Source: an uncultured Acidobacteriia bacterium
GTDB taxonomy: Bacteria; Acidobacteriota; Terriglobia; Bryobacterales; Bryobacteraceae
Assembly (NCBI GenBank): GCA_903900705.1
Contig: CAIUOG010000131.1
Coordinates: 62,001 to 126,000, forward strand
Length of the DNA stretch: 64,000 nt
Direction: 5' to 3'
Shown here: positions 24,802 through 33,892 of the stretch, in pieces
Layout of the letters: every line of letters starts with the position of its first letter
Position numbering within the stretch: the stretch's first letter is position 1
Made by a program: the position numbers and the translations under genes
The notes under the pieces: generated by a model
Told to the model about the DNA's origin: nothing
Databases searched by the model: none
Seen by the model: the letters and a program-made list of their open reading frames with translations, nothing else

Positions 24802-25968
24802 ATGTTTCGATTCGAAACCGCGGGCGAGTCCCACGGCGAGTGTCTGCTCGCCACCCTGACGGGGCTTCCGGCCGGTATACCTATCGCACTTGATGCGATC
24901 AATCACGAACTCTGGCGCAGGCAACAGGGCTTTGGCCGCGGCGGCCGCATGAAAATCGAGACGGACCGCGTGTCCGTCGTCTCCGGCATACGCCACGGGC
25001 AGACCATTGGGTCGCCCATCGGCATGATCATTGCCAATGCCGATTGGAAGAACTGGACCGAATCGCTACCGGTGGAAGGCGGCGATATGGCGCTTCACAA
25101 GCCGGTGTCGCGTCCCCGCCCGGGCCATGCCGATCTCGCGGGAGCCATCAAATATGATTTCCCCGATGCCCGCTACATCCTCGAACGCGCCAGTGCCCGG
25201 GAAACCACGGCCCGCGTGGCGGTGGGTGCGCTGGCGAAGCAGTTTCTGGCGAACTTCGGGATTGAGATCCTGAGTCACGTGATTGCGGTCGGCTGGAAGA
25301 AGCTGGAACGCGTCGCCACCTGGGAGGAGATTGTAGAAGTCAATCGGAAGAGTGAAGTCCTGCTGGCCTGCGTGGATCCGGAAACGGAGCAGGAGATGAA
25401 AGCGGTGGTTGACGAAGCCTACCGAACCGGAGACACTATCGGCGGCATCTTTGAAGTGGTAGCCCATGGGTTACCGATCGGATTGGGCTCGCACGTGACC
25501 TGGGATTCCCGGCTAGACGGCAAACTGGCCCAGGCGATTGTCTCGATGCAGGCTGTGAAGGGCGTCGAAGTCGGATTCGCCGAAGAAGGCTCGCAGAGCT
25601 TTGGCTCGAAGGTGCAGGACACCATTCATTACAACCGCGAGGAGCGCCAGTTCTTCCGTGGCAACAACCGCGCGGGAGGCATCGAAGGCGGCATGACGAA
25701 TGGGGAAGATCTGCGCGTACGCGGTTTCCTGAAGCCCATCTCCACACTGCGACGGCCTCTGGAATCCGTTGATCTGGAAACGCGGGAACCTTCGAAGGCC
25801 GCCTATGAACGCTCCGACGTCTGCGTGGTTCCGGCCGCGGGCGTGATTGGCGAAGCGATGGTCGCCATCGTGCTGGCCGGTGCGATGCTGGAAAAATTTG
25901 GTGGCGATTCGCTGCGGGAGACCAAACGCAATTTCGACAGCTACCAGGAGCAGGTTCGGAATTACTAG
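24802..25968 (+). CDS. aroC: chorismate synthase
   Basis: Makes chorismate from EPSP, the last shikimate-pathway step, using reduced FMN. It has 388 residues. Family landmarks are FRFETAGESHGECL at the N-terminus, QQGFGRGGRMKIE, SRPRPGHADLAGAIKY, the RASARETTARVAVGA signature, and NNRAGGIEGGMTNGE. It starts 14 bases after the BtuF-like gene and its stop directly abuts the def start codon (25968/25969), beginning an aroC-def-fmt-argJ run. Confidence 0.97.
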   Translation: MFRFETAGESHGECLLATLTGLPAGIPIALDAINHELWRRQQGFGRGGRMKIETDRVSVVSGIRHGQTIGSPIGMIIANADWKNWTESLPVEGGDMALHKPVSRPRPGHADLAGAIKYDFPDARYILERASARETTARVAVGALAKQFLANFGIEILSHVIAVGWKKLERVATWEEIVEVNRKSEVLLACVDPETEQEMKAVVDEAYRTGDTIGGIFEVVAHGLPIGLGSHVTWDSRLDGKLAQAIVSMQAVKGVEVGFAEEGSQSFGSKVQDTIHYNREERQFFRGNNRAGGIEGGMTNGEDLRVRGFLKPISTLRRPLESVDLETREPSKAAYERSDVCVVPAAGVIGEAMVAIVLAGAMLEKFGGDSLRETKRNFDSYQEQVRNY

Positions 25969-26508
25969 ATGCTGCACAAAGTTGTCCGCTATCTCAACAA
26001 CCCGGTTCTCGAACGCGTCGCCGATCCGATTACGGAGTTCGATACGCCGGAACTGCACCAGTTGATCGACGACATGTTTGAAACCATGTATGCGTCGCAT
26101 GGCGTGGGGCTGGCTGCGCCGCAGATCGATGTGGCCAAACGGCTGACCGTGATCGACATCTCCGGCGGCGAGAAAAAAGAAGAGCCTGACGACCCGGAGC
26201 CGGAGAAGATTGTGCTCATCAATCCGGAAGTGATTCTCAAAGAAGGAAAGCAGACCGGTGAAGAAGGCTGCCTCAGCATCCCCGGTTTCCGCGAGCCGGT
26301 CACAAGGGCAAAGAAGGCCACCGTGCGGGCGCAGAACGTGAAGGGCGAGTGGTTTGAACTAACGGGCGAAGATCTGCTGGCGCGGGCGATGCTGCATGAG
26401 ATTGATCACCTGAACGGCATCCTCTTCCTGAGCCACCTGAGTTCTCTCAAGCGCGATCTGATTAAGCGCAAGATCCGCAAACTGCAAAAAGCCGGGGAGT
26501 GGGAGTAG
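25969..26508 (+). CDS. def: peptide deformylase
   Basis: Removes the N-formyl group from nascent proteins. It has 179 residues. All three motifs are intact: GVGLAAPQ (45-52), EGCLS with metal ligand Cys101, and HEIDH with ligands His143 and His147 and catalytic Glu144. An insert of charged residues (GGEKKEEPDDPEPEK, about 66-80) lengthens a loop between strands. It sits three bases before fmt, the usual def-fmt pairing: Fmt adds the formyl group that Def removes. Confidence 0.97.
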   Translation: MLHKVVRYLNNPVLERVADPITEFDTPELHQLIDDMFETMYASHGVGLAAPQIDVAKRLTVIDISGGEKKEEPDDPEPEKIVLINPEVILKEGKQTGEEGCLSIPGFREPVTRAKKATVRAQNVKGEWFELTGEDLLARAMLHEIDHLNGILFLSHLSSLKRDLIKRKIRKLQKAGEWE

Positions 26509-26511
26509 ACG

Positions 26512-27450
26512 TTGAACGTCGTTTTTCTCGGCACGCCTGAATTCGCCGTCGCCACGCTGGAAGCCATCCTTGCCGCGGGACACACCGTTCAGGAAGTCAT
26601 CACGCAGCCGGATCGTCCGAAGGGCCGCAGGCAGGAACTGATCCCGTCGCCGGTCAAGGCGGCTGCTCTGCGCCATGGGTTGCCGGTCTATCAGCCGGAA
26701 CGAATCCGCCGCCCCGAGTCCGTGGAGCATCTGAAAGCTCTCTCGCCGGAGGTGATGGTAGTGGTGGGGTACGGGCAGATCATTCCGCAGGTGGTGATCG
26801 ATATTGCGCCGCTCGGAATTATCAATGTGCATGCCTCGCTGCTGCCGGAACTGCGTGGGGCAGCGCCAATTCAATGGTCTGTAGTGCGCGGTTTCGCGAC
26901 CACCGGCGTGACCACCATGCGCATCAACGCGGGTCTCGACACCGGCGACGTGCTTGACCGCTGGGAGACGCCCATTGGTCCGGATGAGACCTCCCCGGAA
27001 CTCTCGGCACGCCTTGCGGAAGCGGGAGCCACACTTTTGGTTCAAACTCTGTCAAAATTGAAAGATGGCACAGCGGCGCCGGTTCCGCAGGACGATGCGC
27101 TGGCGACACTTGCGCCGATTCTGAAAAAAGAGGACGGAAGAATTGACTGGCGTTTGCCCGCTCAACAGATACATAATCTGATTCGTGGATTCCAGCCATG
27201 GCCAGGGGCGCATACGGTGTTTCGGAACCAGTCCCTGCATATCTGGCGTTCGCGGTTGGTTTCCGAATTGCAGGCGGGTTCAGGACTTGCCCCCGGGGCC
27301 ATCGTGCAGGAGCGGCAGGGCGTTTTCGTGATCGGCGGAGACGGCGCGGCCCTGGAGTTATTAGAAGTTCAACTGGAAGGCCGTAAGAGAATGCCGGCGG
27401 AAGTCTTCGCCAACGGCCATCGCCTGACGCAGAACGACGTACTGACATAA
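26512..27450 (+). CDS. fmt: methionyl-tRNA formyltransferase
   Basis: Formylates Met-tRNAfMet for translation initiation. It has 312 residues. The N-terminal catalytic domain opens with NVVFLGTPEFAV and contains the catalytic Asn105 and His107 in INVHASLLPELRGAAPIQW, and Asp143 in GLDTGD. The C-terminal OB-like domain carries the KEDGRIDW and RGFQPWPGA segments. The start is a TTG at 26512, three bases after the def stop; no better in-frame start exists before the first strand. The gene is followed by argJ after 7 bases. Confidence 0.97.
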   Translation: MNVVFLGTPEFAVATLEAILAAGHTVQEVITQPDRPKGRRQELIPSPVKAAALRHGLPVYQPERIRRPESVEHLKALSPEVMVVVGYGQIIPQVVIDIAPLGIINVHASLLPELRGAAPIQWSVVRGFATTGVTTMRINAGLDTGDVLDRWETPIGPDETSPELSARLAEAGATLLVQTLSKLKDGTAAPVPQDDALATLAPILKKEDGRIDWRLPAQQIHNLIRGFQPWPGAHTVFRNQSLHIWRSRLVSELQAGSGLAPGAIVQERQGVFVIGGDGAALELLEVQLEGRKRMPAEVFANGHRLTQNDVLT

Positions 27451-27457
27451 GAATTTA

Positions 27458-28645
27458 ATGAGACCTTTCGACTTACCACTTGGATACAAATACGCCACCG
27501 CCTACGGCGGCATCCGCAAGCAGGAAAAAGACGATCTTGCTCTGATCATCTCTGCCGTCCCGGCAGCAGCCGCCGCGGTTTTCACCACGAACAAGGTGCA
27601 GGCTGCGCCGGTGAAACTCGCCCGAGCGAACATGCGCGCCTCCAAAGGCGTCTGTGGCGCCATTCTGGTGAACGCGGGCAATGCCAACTGCGCCACCAAG
27701 TCCGGCGACCGGGTGGCCACCAACACCACCAAGGCTCTGGCTAAGCTGCTGAAACTGCAGCCGAATCAGGTGCTGCCCGCCTCTACGGGCGTGATTGGCG
27801 TGGAACTGGACGAGAACCTGATCCTCTCGAAATTGCAGAACCTGGTTGATGGCCTCAGCGATACGGCACTGCCCGAAGTCGCGCGCGCCATCACCACCAC
27901 GGATCTGCAGCCCAAAGGCGCCTCCCGCGAAGTCACCCTGCGCCGCGGTGTGGTTCGCATCGCCGGCGTCACCAAGGGTTCCGGTATGATCCACCCCCGC
28001 ATGGCCACCACTCTTGGCTTTGTGATGACGGATGCCGTGATCCCCCAGACGCTGCTGCGCCGCATGCTGGTCCGCGCCGCTGAACTCAGCTACAACCGCA
28101 TCTCCGTCGACGGCGATACTTCCACCAACGACACGCTGATTGTCATGGCCAACGGCGCTTCGGGCGTCCGTCCGGACCCCAAGGAAATGAGCGTCTTCGA
28201 AGAATCTCTCACCGAAACGCTGCAGTCTCTGGCCCGCCAGATTGTGCGCGATGGCGAGGGCGCGCGCAAGTTGATCTCTGTGGAAGTGCACGGTGCGCTC
28301 AGCGATGCGTCGGCCGCGTCCATCGCCCGCGCGATTTCGAATTCTCCACTGGTAAAGACCGCGATCGCCGGTTCCGATCCCAACTGGGGCCGCATTCTCT
28401 CGGCCGCCGGAAACTCGGGCGTGAACTTCGACCCCACCACCGTCGACATCACCCTGCAGGACGTGAAGGTCTGCCGCAGTGGTCTGGCCGCGCCGTTCGA
28501 CGAGGGCGATATGAAGCTCCGTCTGGACGATACGGATGTCTCCATCGTCTTCCGGATTGCCGGTAAGGGTAAAGGCACAGCCACCTTCTGGACCTGCGAT
28601 CTGACGGAAGACTACATCCACATCAATGCCAACTACCGCACATAA
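27458..28645 (+). CDS. argJ: bifunctional glutamate N-acetyltransferase / ornithine acetyltransferase
   Basis: Cyclic-pathway arginine enzyme that transfers acetyl from N-acetylornithine to glutamate. It has 395 residues and should self-cleave into alpha and beta chains before Thr184 in MIHPRMATTLGF (the family norm is MIAPNMATML). KGSGM, the SVDGDTSTNDT segment and the C-terminal VSIVFRIAGKGKGTATFWTCDLTEDYIHINANYRT region agree with the family. Presence of argJ implies acetyl recycling. No ARG box was found upstream, unlike argF. The end overlaps the next gene by 20 bases. Confidence 0.96.
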   Translation: MRPFDLPLGYKYATAYGGIRKQEKDDLALIISAVPAAAAAVFTTNKVQAAPVKLARANMRASKGVCGAILVNAGNANCATKSGDRVATNTTKALAKLLKLQPNQVLPASTGVIGVELDENLILSKLQNLVDGLSDTALPEVARAITTTDLQPKGASREVTLRRGVVRIAGVTKGSGMIHPRMATTLGFVMTDAVIPQTLLRRMLVRAAELSYNRISVDGDTSTNDTLIVMANGASGVRPDPKEMSVFEESLTETLQSLARQIVRDGEGARKLISVEVHGALSDASAASIARAISNSPLVKTAIAGSDPNWGRILSAAGNSGVNFDPTTVDITLQDVKVCRSGLAAPFDEGDMKLRLDDTDVSIVFRIAGKGKGTATFWTCDLTEDYIHINANYRT

Positions 28646-29105
28646 ATTGTGTGGGCGGCGCTTGTTTGGGAAAAGCGCGGGCGCGCTGGCGCTCGCGTTG
28701 CTGTTGCCGGTTCTGCTTTGCCGGGCAGCGGACGAGAAGCCGCTGTCCGGTCCCGCTCAGGCCGTCGCTCAACTCGCTTCGGCACTCAGCCAGGGCGATT
28801 CCGTCTCCGCGCTCGAAACCTTCGACTCAAAGTCTCCTTCCTACAGCAAAACCGAAACCGCCGTTGCGGCTCTTACCGCGCAGGCGGAGATTCTCTGCTC
28901 CATCGACATCATTGAGGAAAAGTCTTCCGGTGACACGGCCACGCTCGATGTCGATTGGTTCATGACACTGAAGCCGCTCACTGGTTCCGGCAGTTCCGAA
29001 CGCCGGCGTGAACGCGTGACTCTGTGGCTTCACCAGGTTCGCGGCAAGTGGCGGATCACCTCAGTGCTGCCAATAGTTATTCTTTCTCCCATAACCATCG
29101 GCTGA
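28626..29105 (+). CDS. small secreted NTF2/SnoaL-like protein
   Basis: A 159-residue protein with a basic N-terminus and hydrophobic signal (LFGKSAGALALALLLPVLLCRA). The mature part, PAQAVAQLASALSQGDSVSALETFD followed by alternating strands (TATLDVDWFMTLKPL, RRERVTLWLHQVRGKWRITSV), looks like the cone-shaped NTF2-like fold with a helix-first layout. No catalytic residues were recognised. Its ATG lies 20 bases inside the argJ end, in another frame, suggesting translational coupling although the functions seem unrelated. Family assignment is by pattern only. Confidence 0.65.
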   Translation: MPTTAHKLCGRRLFGKSAGALALALLLPVLLCRAADEKPLSGPAQAVAQLASALSQGDSVSALETFDSKSPSYSKTETAVAALTAQAEILCSIDIIEEKSSGDTATLDVDWFMTLKPLTGSGSSERRRERVTLWLHQVRGKWRITSVLPIVILSPITIG

Positions 29106-29188
29106 AACGTTCGCGCGAAAAAGTTCCTAAAATTTCCGGAATTTAATTTTCCGCAACTCCTGGTCCGCGAGCGCGTTCAGCAGGATGT

Positions 29189-31447
29189 ATGCGCAATCTT
29201 CTTCAGGTCGCGCTCGCGATGGCGGTTGTTCCGGCGTTGCTGCCGGCCCAGTCTGTATTGACCGGGAACTACGACAACTCCCGCACGAACGCGAACCTCT
29301 CCGAAACAGTTCTCAACCCGGCTACGGTGAGGCCCGGTACATTCGGGAAATTGTTCACATTATCAGTGGATGGTCAGATCTACGCGCAGCCGCTTTATTT
29401 GCAAAATGTCACGGTTTCCGGCAAGGGCGCGCATAACGTTGTGTATGTGTGTACGACGCACAATACCGTTTACGCCTTTGACGCCGATACCCCGGGCGTT
29501 CCGCTCTGGAGCGTGAACCTGGGTCCGGCTGTCCCGACTGCCAACTACACTTCGGATGACGGCCAATATACGGATATCACGCCCGAAAACGGCATCCTGG
29601 GTACGCCCGTGATCGATCCCGCCACAGGAACTTTTTATGTGGTGGCGGCGACCTTTGAGACCGGCAAGTACCTCTATCGTCTGCATGCCCTCGATACCGG
29701 CAGTGGTGCGGAAAAGTATGGCGCGCCCTCGGTGATCCGCGCCACGGTGGCCGGCACCGGAGACGCCAGCGTGAACGGCAACATCGCGCTCGATCCAGCC
29801 CAGCACCTGCAGCGGCCCGGTCTGCTGCTGTTGAACAGCGTCGTCTATGTATCGTTCGGCTCGCATGGTGACGCCGTTCCGTTCCACGGCTGGATGCTCG
29901 GCTACAATGCTCACAACGTGCAGAGTCAGGTGGCGGTCTTCAACGCCACTCCCAACGGCGGCGGTGGTTCGTTCTGGCAGTCGGGCCGGGCGCCGGCCGC
30001 CGACTCGAATGGCAATATTTATGCGGTTTCGAGTAACGGTGACACCGATGAGACCCGCAACTACGGGGACAATGTTCTCCGCCTCGACGCCAAATCGCTT
30101 GCCGTGAAGGATTGGTTCGCGCCGTTCAACTTCCAGTTCCTCAATGACACGGACGATGATCTGGGCGCTTGCGGCGCCGTGCTGATCGACGGTACCAACT
30201 ACCTGGTCACCGGCGGCAAACAGGGCGTGTTCTATCTGCTCGACAAGACCAACTTCGGGCATGTCGCCGCCAACGACGGGCAGATTCTGCAGAGCGTGGA
30301 TACCCAAAACCCGGGCATCTTCAACATGGCTCTCTGGAATCGTCCGGATGGACCGCTGCTGTACCTGCACACCATCAATTCCGGGGTGACGGTTTACCGA
30401 TTGGAAGGGGACCAGTTCACCACCACTCCCGTGGCCCGCAGTTTCAATGGCTTTGCCGTGCCGTTCCAGGGTATGGCGCTGTCGGCCAATGGCGTGATTC
30501 CCGGTTCGGGCATCCTCTGGGTGCTCGCGACGAACACCTATCCCCTCCCGGCCCACGCGATTCTGCATGCTTACAATGCGGACACCCTCGGCGAGATATG
30601 GAACAGCGACATGCTCGCCGCCGATTCCGCCGGCAACTGGATGAAGTTCGTGAACCCCACGGTGGCCAACGGCAGGGTTTACGTCCCCACCGCATCGAAT
30701 CAGGTGGTGGTGTACGGCACCGGCGGCGATTTCACGCAGACCGCACCGACAGTCACTGGCATCGTCAACGCCGCCAGTTATGCCAATTCGCCGCTGGCAC
30801 CCGGAGAAATTGTCGCGATCCTCGGTTCCAATCTCGGGCCAGTGGATCTGGCGCTGGGGGGATTCGATCAAAACGGTGTCCTCTGCAGCCACCTCGGCGG
30901 CACCCAGGTGACCTTCAACGGTGTTCCGGGCCCACTGGTGTACTCGTCAGCCGCCGCGGTGGCCGCGATTGTGCCCTATGAGGTTTCCGGCTCGAAGTCA
31001 ATCACGGTTCAGGTGCTTTACGCCGGCCAGAGTTCCGCAAAGATCGCCATGCCCGGCGGTACGGCGTCGCCTGGCATCTTCACGGCGGATGCTTCCGGCA
31101 GCGGCCCCGCCGCTGTGCTGAATACTGATTATTCGCTCAACACTCCCGATCATCCCGCGAAGGCGGGCAGCATCGTTGTGTTGTATGCGACCGGTGGCGG
31201 ACAGACAAAACCCGCGGCGACTACGGGTTCCCTGACGACGCAGGCGGCCTCGTTGGCCTCTGACGTGCACGTGACAGTCGGAGGCCAGGCCGCTACAATC
31301 CTCTATGCCGGAAATGCCGGCGGAGAAGTGGCGGGCGCGCTGCAACTCAACGTACGCCTGCCTGCCAGCGTCAAAGGGACGCAACCGGTGGTGGTGACGG
31401 TGGGCGGTGTTGCAAGCCAGGCGACGGCAACCGTGTCCATCCAGTAA
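29189..31447 (+). CDS. secreted beta-propeller protein with Solibacter-type C-terminal domain (paralogue 1)
   Basis: A 752-residue exported protein. A signal peptide (about 1-20) is followed by a quinoprotein-like propeller: GKLFTLSVDGQIYAQPLYLQNV, NVVYVCTTHNTVYAFDAD, GILGTPVIDPATGTFYVVAATF, and GGGGSFWQSGRAP. From about residue 520, PTVTGIVNAASYANSPLAPGEIVAILGSNLG starts the TIGR03437-type domain, a beta-sandwich C-terminal module very abundant in Solibacter. PQQ-binding residues could not be confirmed, so an adhesive or scaffold role is equally likely. Followed by a close paralogue after a strong hairpin. Confidence 0.85.
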   Translation: MRNLLQVALAMAVVPALLPAQSVLTGNYDNSRTNANLSETVLNPATVRPGTFGKLFTLSVDGQIYAQPLYLQNVTVSGKGAHNVVYVCTTHNTVYAFDADTPGVPLWSVNLGPAVPTANYTSDDGQYTDITPENGILGTPVIDPATGTFYVVAATFETGKYLYRLHALDTGSGAEKYGAPSVIRATVAGTGDASVNGNIALDPAQHLQRPGLLLLNSVVYVSFGSHGDAVPFHGWMLGYNAHNVQSQVAVFNATPNGGGGSFWQSGRAPAADSNGNIYAVSSNGDTDETRNYGDNVLRLDAKSLAVKDWFAPFNFQFLNDTDDDLGACGAVLIDGTNYLVTGGKQGVFYLLDKTNFGHVAANDGQILQSVDTQNPGIFNMALWNRPDGPLLYLHTINSGVTVYRLEGDQFTTTPVARSFNGFAVPFQGMALSANGVIPGSGILWVLATNTYPLPAHAILHAYNADTLGEIWNSDMLAADSAGNWMKFVNPTVANGRVYVPTASNQVVVYGTGGDFTQTAPTVTGIVNAASYANSPLAPGEIVAILGSNLGPVDLALGGFDQNGVLCSHLGGTQVTFNGVPGPLVYSSAAAVAAIVPYEVSGSKSITVQVLYAGQSSAKIAMPGGTASPGIFTADASGSGPAAVLNTDYSLNTPDHPAKAGSIVVLYATGGGQTKPAATTGSLTTQAASLASDVHVTVGGQAATILYAGNAGGEVAGALQLNVRLPASVKGTQPVVVTVGGVASQATATVSIQ

Positions 31448-31480
31448 GAGTCTATAAAGATAACAGTTCGAAACCCCGAC

Positions 31481-31511
31481 TTCCGGGCCATGAAACACTC
31501 ATGGTCCGGAA
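31481..31511 (+). terminator. hairpin between the two propeller genes
   Basis: A 13-bp stem pairs TTCCGGGCCATGA (31481-31493) with TCATGGTCCGGAA (31499-31511), with a single G-U pair and a 5-base loop. It lies 33 bases after the stop of the first propeller gene. The downstream sequence has only a weak T run (CACTTTGTT), so it may be a partial terminator or an mRNA-stabilising element rather than a full intrinsic terminator. Confidence 0.5.
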
Positions 31512-31546
31512 TCGCACTTTGTTAACGCCAGGAAATTGAAACGCCC

Positions 31547-33892
31547 ATGAAAAACAAATACGCGATCCTGATTGCCGCCTGCGGGATTCTCGCGGCCGGA
31601 GTCTGGTTCTTCGTTTCCCGATCCCCCCGCACCAGTCTGGCGCAGATTCAGGGGATCCTGGGCGCACGTTCCGCCACTGCTTCCTCCGTGGTGAATGTTC
31701 TCACGGGCGGCTATGACAATGGCCGCACGAATTCGAACCTCAGCGAAGGCCAGTTGACGCCCGCCGTCGTCCGTCCAGGCACCTTCGGCAAGCTCTTTTC
31801 TCTCGCGGTGGACGGCCAGATCTATGCGCAGCCGCTCTATGTTCAAAATGTCGCCATCCCCAATCAGGGCACGCACAACGTTGTCTACGCGGTCACGATG
31901 CACAACAGCGTCTATGCCTTTGACGCGGACGCGCCTTCCACGCCTTTGTGGACCGTGAACCTTGGACCGTCGGTTCCGACCTCCCTCTACAGCAACGACA
32001 CCGACGGCGACTACACCGATATCCAGCCCGAAAATGGCATCCTGGGCACGCCCGTGATCGATCCGGCATCCGGAACCATCTATGCTGTCGCGGCCACCTG
32101 GGAGGGTGGCAATTTCCTGTACCGGCTGCATGCTCTCGATATCACCACCGGGGCCGAACAGCCGAACTCGCCGGTCGTGATCACCGCGCAGATTCCCGGC
32201 TCCGGCGATGGCAGTACCGACGGCGTGCTGGCGTTTAATCCCGGCCAACATCTGCAGCGCCCCGCTCTGTTGCTGCTCAACGGCAACGTGTATGCGGCTT
32301 TCGGCTCCCATGGCGACGCCGATCCTTTCCACGGCTGGATTATCGGCTACAGCGCCGTAAACATCCAGAACCAGGTTTCTGTTTTCAATCCGACGCCGAA
32401 CGGCGGGGGCGGATCCTTCTGGCAGTCCGGCCGCGGTCTGACGGCGGACGATGCCGGAAATATCTATGCCGTGGCCAGCAATGGCACGTCGGATCTGCAG
32501 ACCAACTTCGCCGACAACGTACTGCGCCTCGACCCTTCCGCGACGAAGCTTGCCGACTGGTTCTCTCCCTACAATGTTCAGGATCTGAATGATTCAGACT
32601 CCGACCTTGGCACCACGGGCGCCATGCTGCTGCCCGGCACGAACCTCCTGGTGACGGCGGGCAAGCAGGGGATGATCTACGTACTCGATAAGACCAATCT
32701 GGGGCACAGCGCCTCCGGCGATTCCGGAGTGGTGCAACGGATCGATACCGGTGCGTCACTCATTTTCAACATGTCATGCTGGAACCGCCCGGATGGCCTG
32801 TTTCTCTACCTGCACACGGTAAATGCTCCAGTGACGGCCTATCGGCTTCAGAACGGCAAGCTCTCCACCACGCCGGTGGCAACGGCTGCGAATGGCTTCC
32901 CTGTGCCGTTCAACGGACTCACTTTATCGGCGAACGGCGTTACGCCGGGGACTGGTGTTCTGTGGGCTTACGCGCCGTCCGGATCGCCTCATTCCCCCGG
33001 CGTCCTGCACGCTTACGATGCCGAAACGCTGGTCGAGACCTGGAACAGTACGCAGAGTGATGCCGATGCGGTCGGCGGCTACATCAAGTTTGTGAATCCC
33101 ACCGTCGCGAACGGGAAAGTCTACTTGCCCACATCTTCCAATCAACTGCTGGTCTACGGTTTGAAAACCTCCAATGCCGCTTCGCAGACGCCGGTCATTA
33201 CAGGCATCGTGAATGCCGCCAGTTATGCCAACGGCGCACTGGCGCCCGGCGAAATCATTGCGATTCTGGGGCAGGGTCTCGGGCCGGCGACGATGGCTGT
33301 CGGCGCGGTGGATGGCAACGGCAATCTGAGCGCGCAACTGGCCGGAGTGCAGGTGACGTTCAACGGCATTCCCGGACCGCTGTATTCGGCCTCGGACGGC
33401 ACCGTGGCGGCGGTCGTTCCCTACGAAATCCCGGGCGCGGACAAAGTGAAGGTTCTGCTGACTTATAACGGCAATGCGGCCCCGCCGCAGGTCCTGCCTG
33501 CGGCGACTGCCGCGCCAGGCCTGTTTTCCGCCGATGCGTCCGGCAGTGGTCCCGGTTCCATCCTGAATGCCGATGGCACCCTGAATTCTCCCGATAACCC
33601 GGTGCCCGCCGGCAGTACGATCGTGATGAGCGCAACCGGCGGTGGCCTTACCAATCCGCCCTCCACTACGGGCGCGGTCACCAACGCGAGCGCCCCCGTC
33701 GCGGCCCCGGTTTCCGTGACTGTGGGCGGGCAGCCTGCCAGGGTTCTGTACTGCGGCAACGCACTGGGGCAGGTGGCCGGCTCCATGCAGGTGAATCTGA
33801 AGCTCCCCGCCGGGGTCACCGGCACGGTGCCGGTCATCCTGACGATTGACGGACAGTCGAGTCAGGCGACGGTCACGGTTTCGATTCAGTAG
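31547..33892 (+). CDS. secreted beta-propeller protein with Solibacter-type C-terminal domain (paralogue 2)
   Basis: A 781-residue paralogue of the upstream gene, colinear throughout: GGYDNGRTNSNLSEG, GKLFSLAVDGQIYAQPLYVQNV, GILGTPVIDPASGTIYAVAATW, GGGGSFWQSGRGL, then ITGIVNAASYANGALAPGEIIAILGQGLG starting the TIGR03437-type domain at about 550. The N-terminus differs: a membrane segment (about 6-25) followed by a 25-residue linker rather than a simple cleaved signal, so it may be anchored. The last 20 bases overlap the end of the convergent gene. Confidence 0.85.
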   Translation: MKNKYAILIAACGILAAGVWFFVSRSPRTSLAQIQGILGARSATASSVVNVLTGGYDNGRTNSNLSEGQLTPAVVRPGTFGKLFSLAVDGQIYAQPLYVQNVAIPNQGTHNVVYAVTMHNSVYAFDADAPSTPLWTVNLGPSVPTSLYSNDTDGDYTDIQPENGILGTPVIDPASGTIYAVAATWEGGNFLYRLHALDITTGAEQPNSPVVITAQIPGSGDGSTDGVLAFNPGQHLQRPALLLLNGNVYAAFGSHGDADPFHGWIIGYSAVNIQNQVSVFNPTPNGGGGSFWQSGRGLTADDAGNIYAVASNGTSDLQTNFADNVLRLDPSATKLADWFSPYNVQDLNDSDSDLGTTGAMLLPGTNLLVTAGKQGMIYVLDKTNLGHSASGDSGVVQRIDTGASLIFNMSCWNRPDGLFLYLHTVNAPVTAYRLQNGKLSTTPVATAANGFPVPFNGLTLSANGVTPGTGVLWAYAPSGSPHSPGVLHAYDAETLVETWNSTQSDADAVGGYIKFVNPTVANGKVYLPTSSNQLLVYGLKTSNAASQTPVITGIVNAASYANGALAPGEIIAILGQGLGPATMAVGAVDGNGNLSAQLAGVQVTFNGIPGPLYSASDGTVAAVVPYEIPGADKVKVLLTYNGNAAPPQVLPAATAAPGLFSADASGSGPGSILNADGTLNSPDNPVPAGSTIVMSATGGGLTNPPSTTGAVTNASAPVAAPVSVTVGGQPARVLYCGNALGQVAGSMQVNLKLPAGVTGTVPVILTIDGQSSQATVTVSIQ

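Noticed and set aside
29363-30892. 509-codon open frame on the minus strand
   Set aside because: Antisense to the first propeller gene. A similar antisense frame opposite the second propeller is explained by homology of the sense genes, not by coding of the antisense strand.
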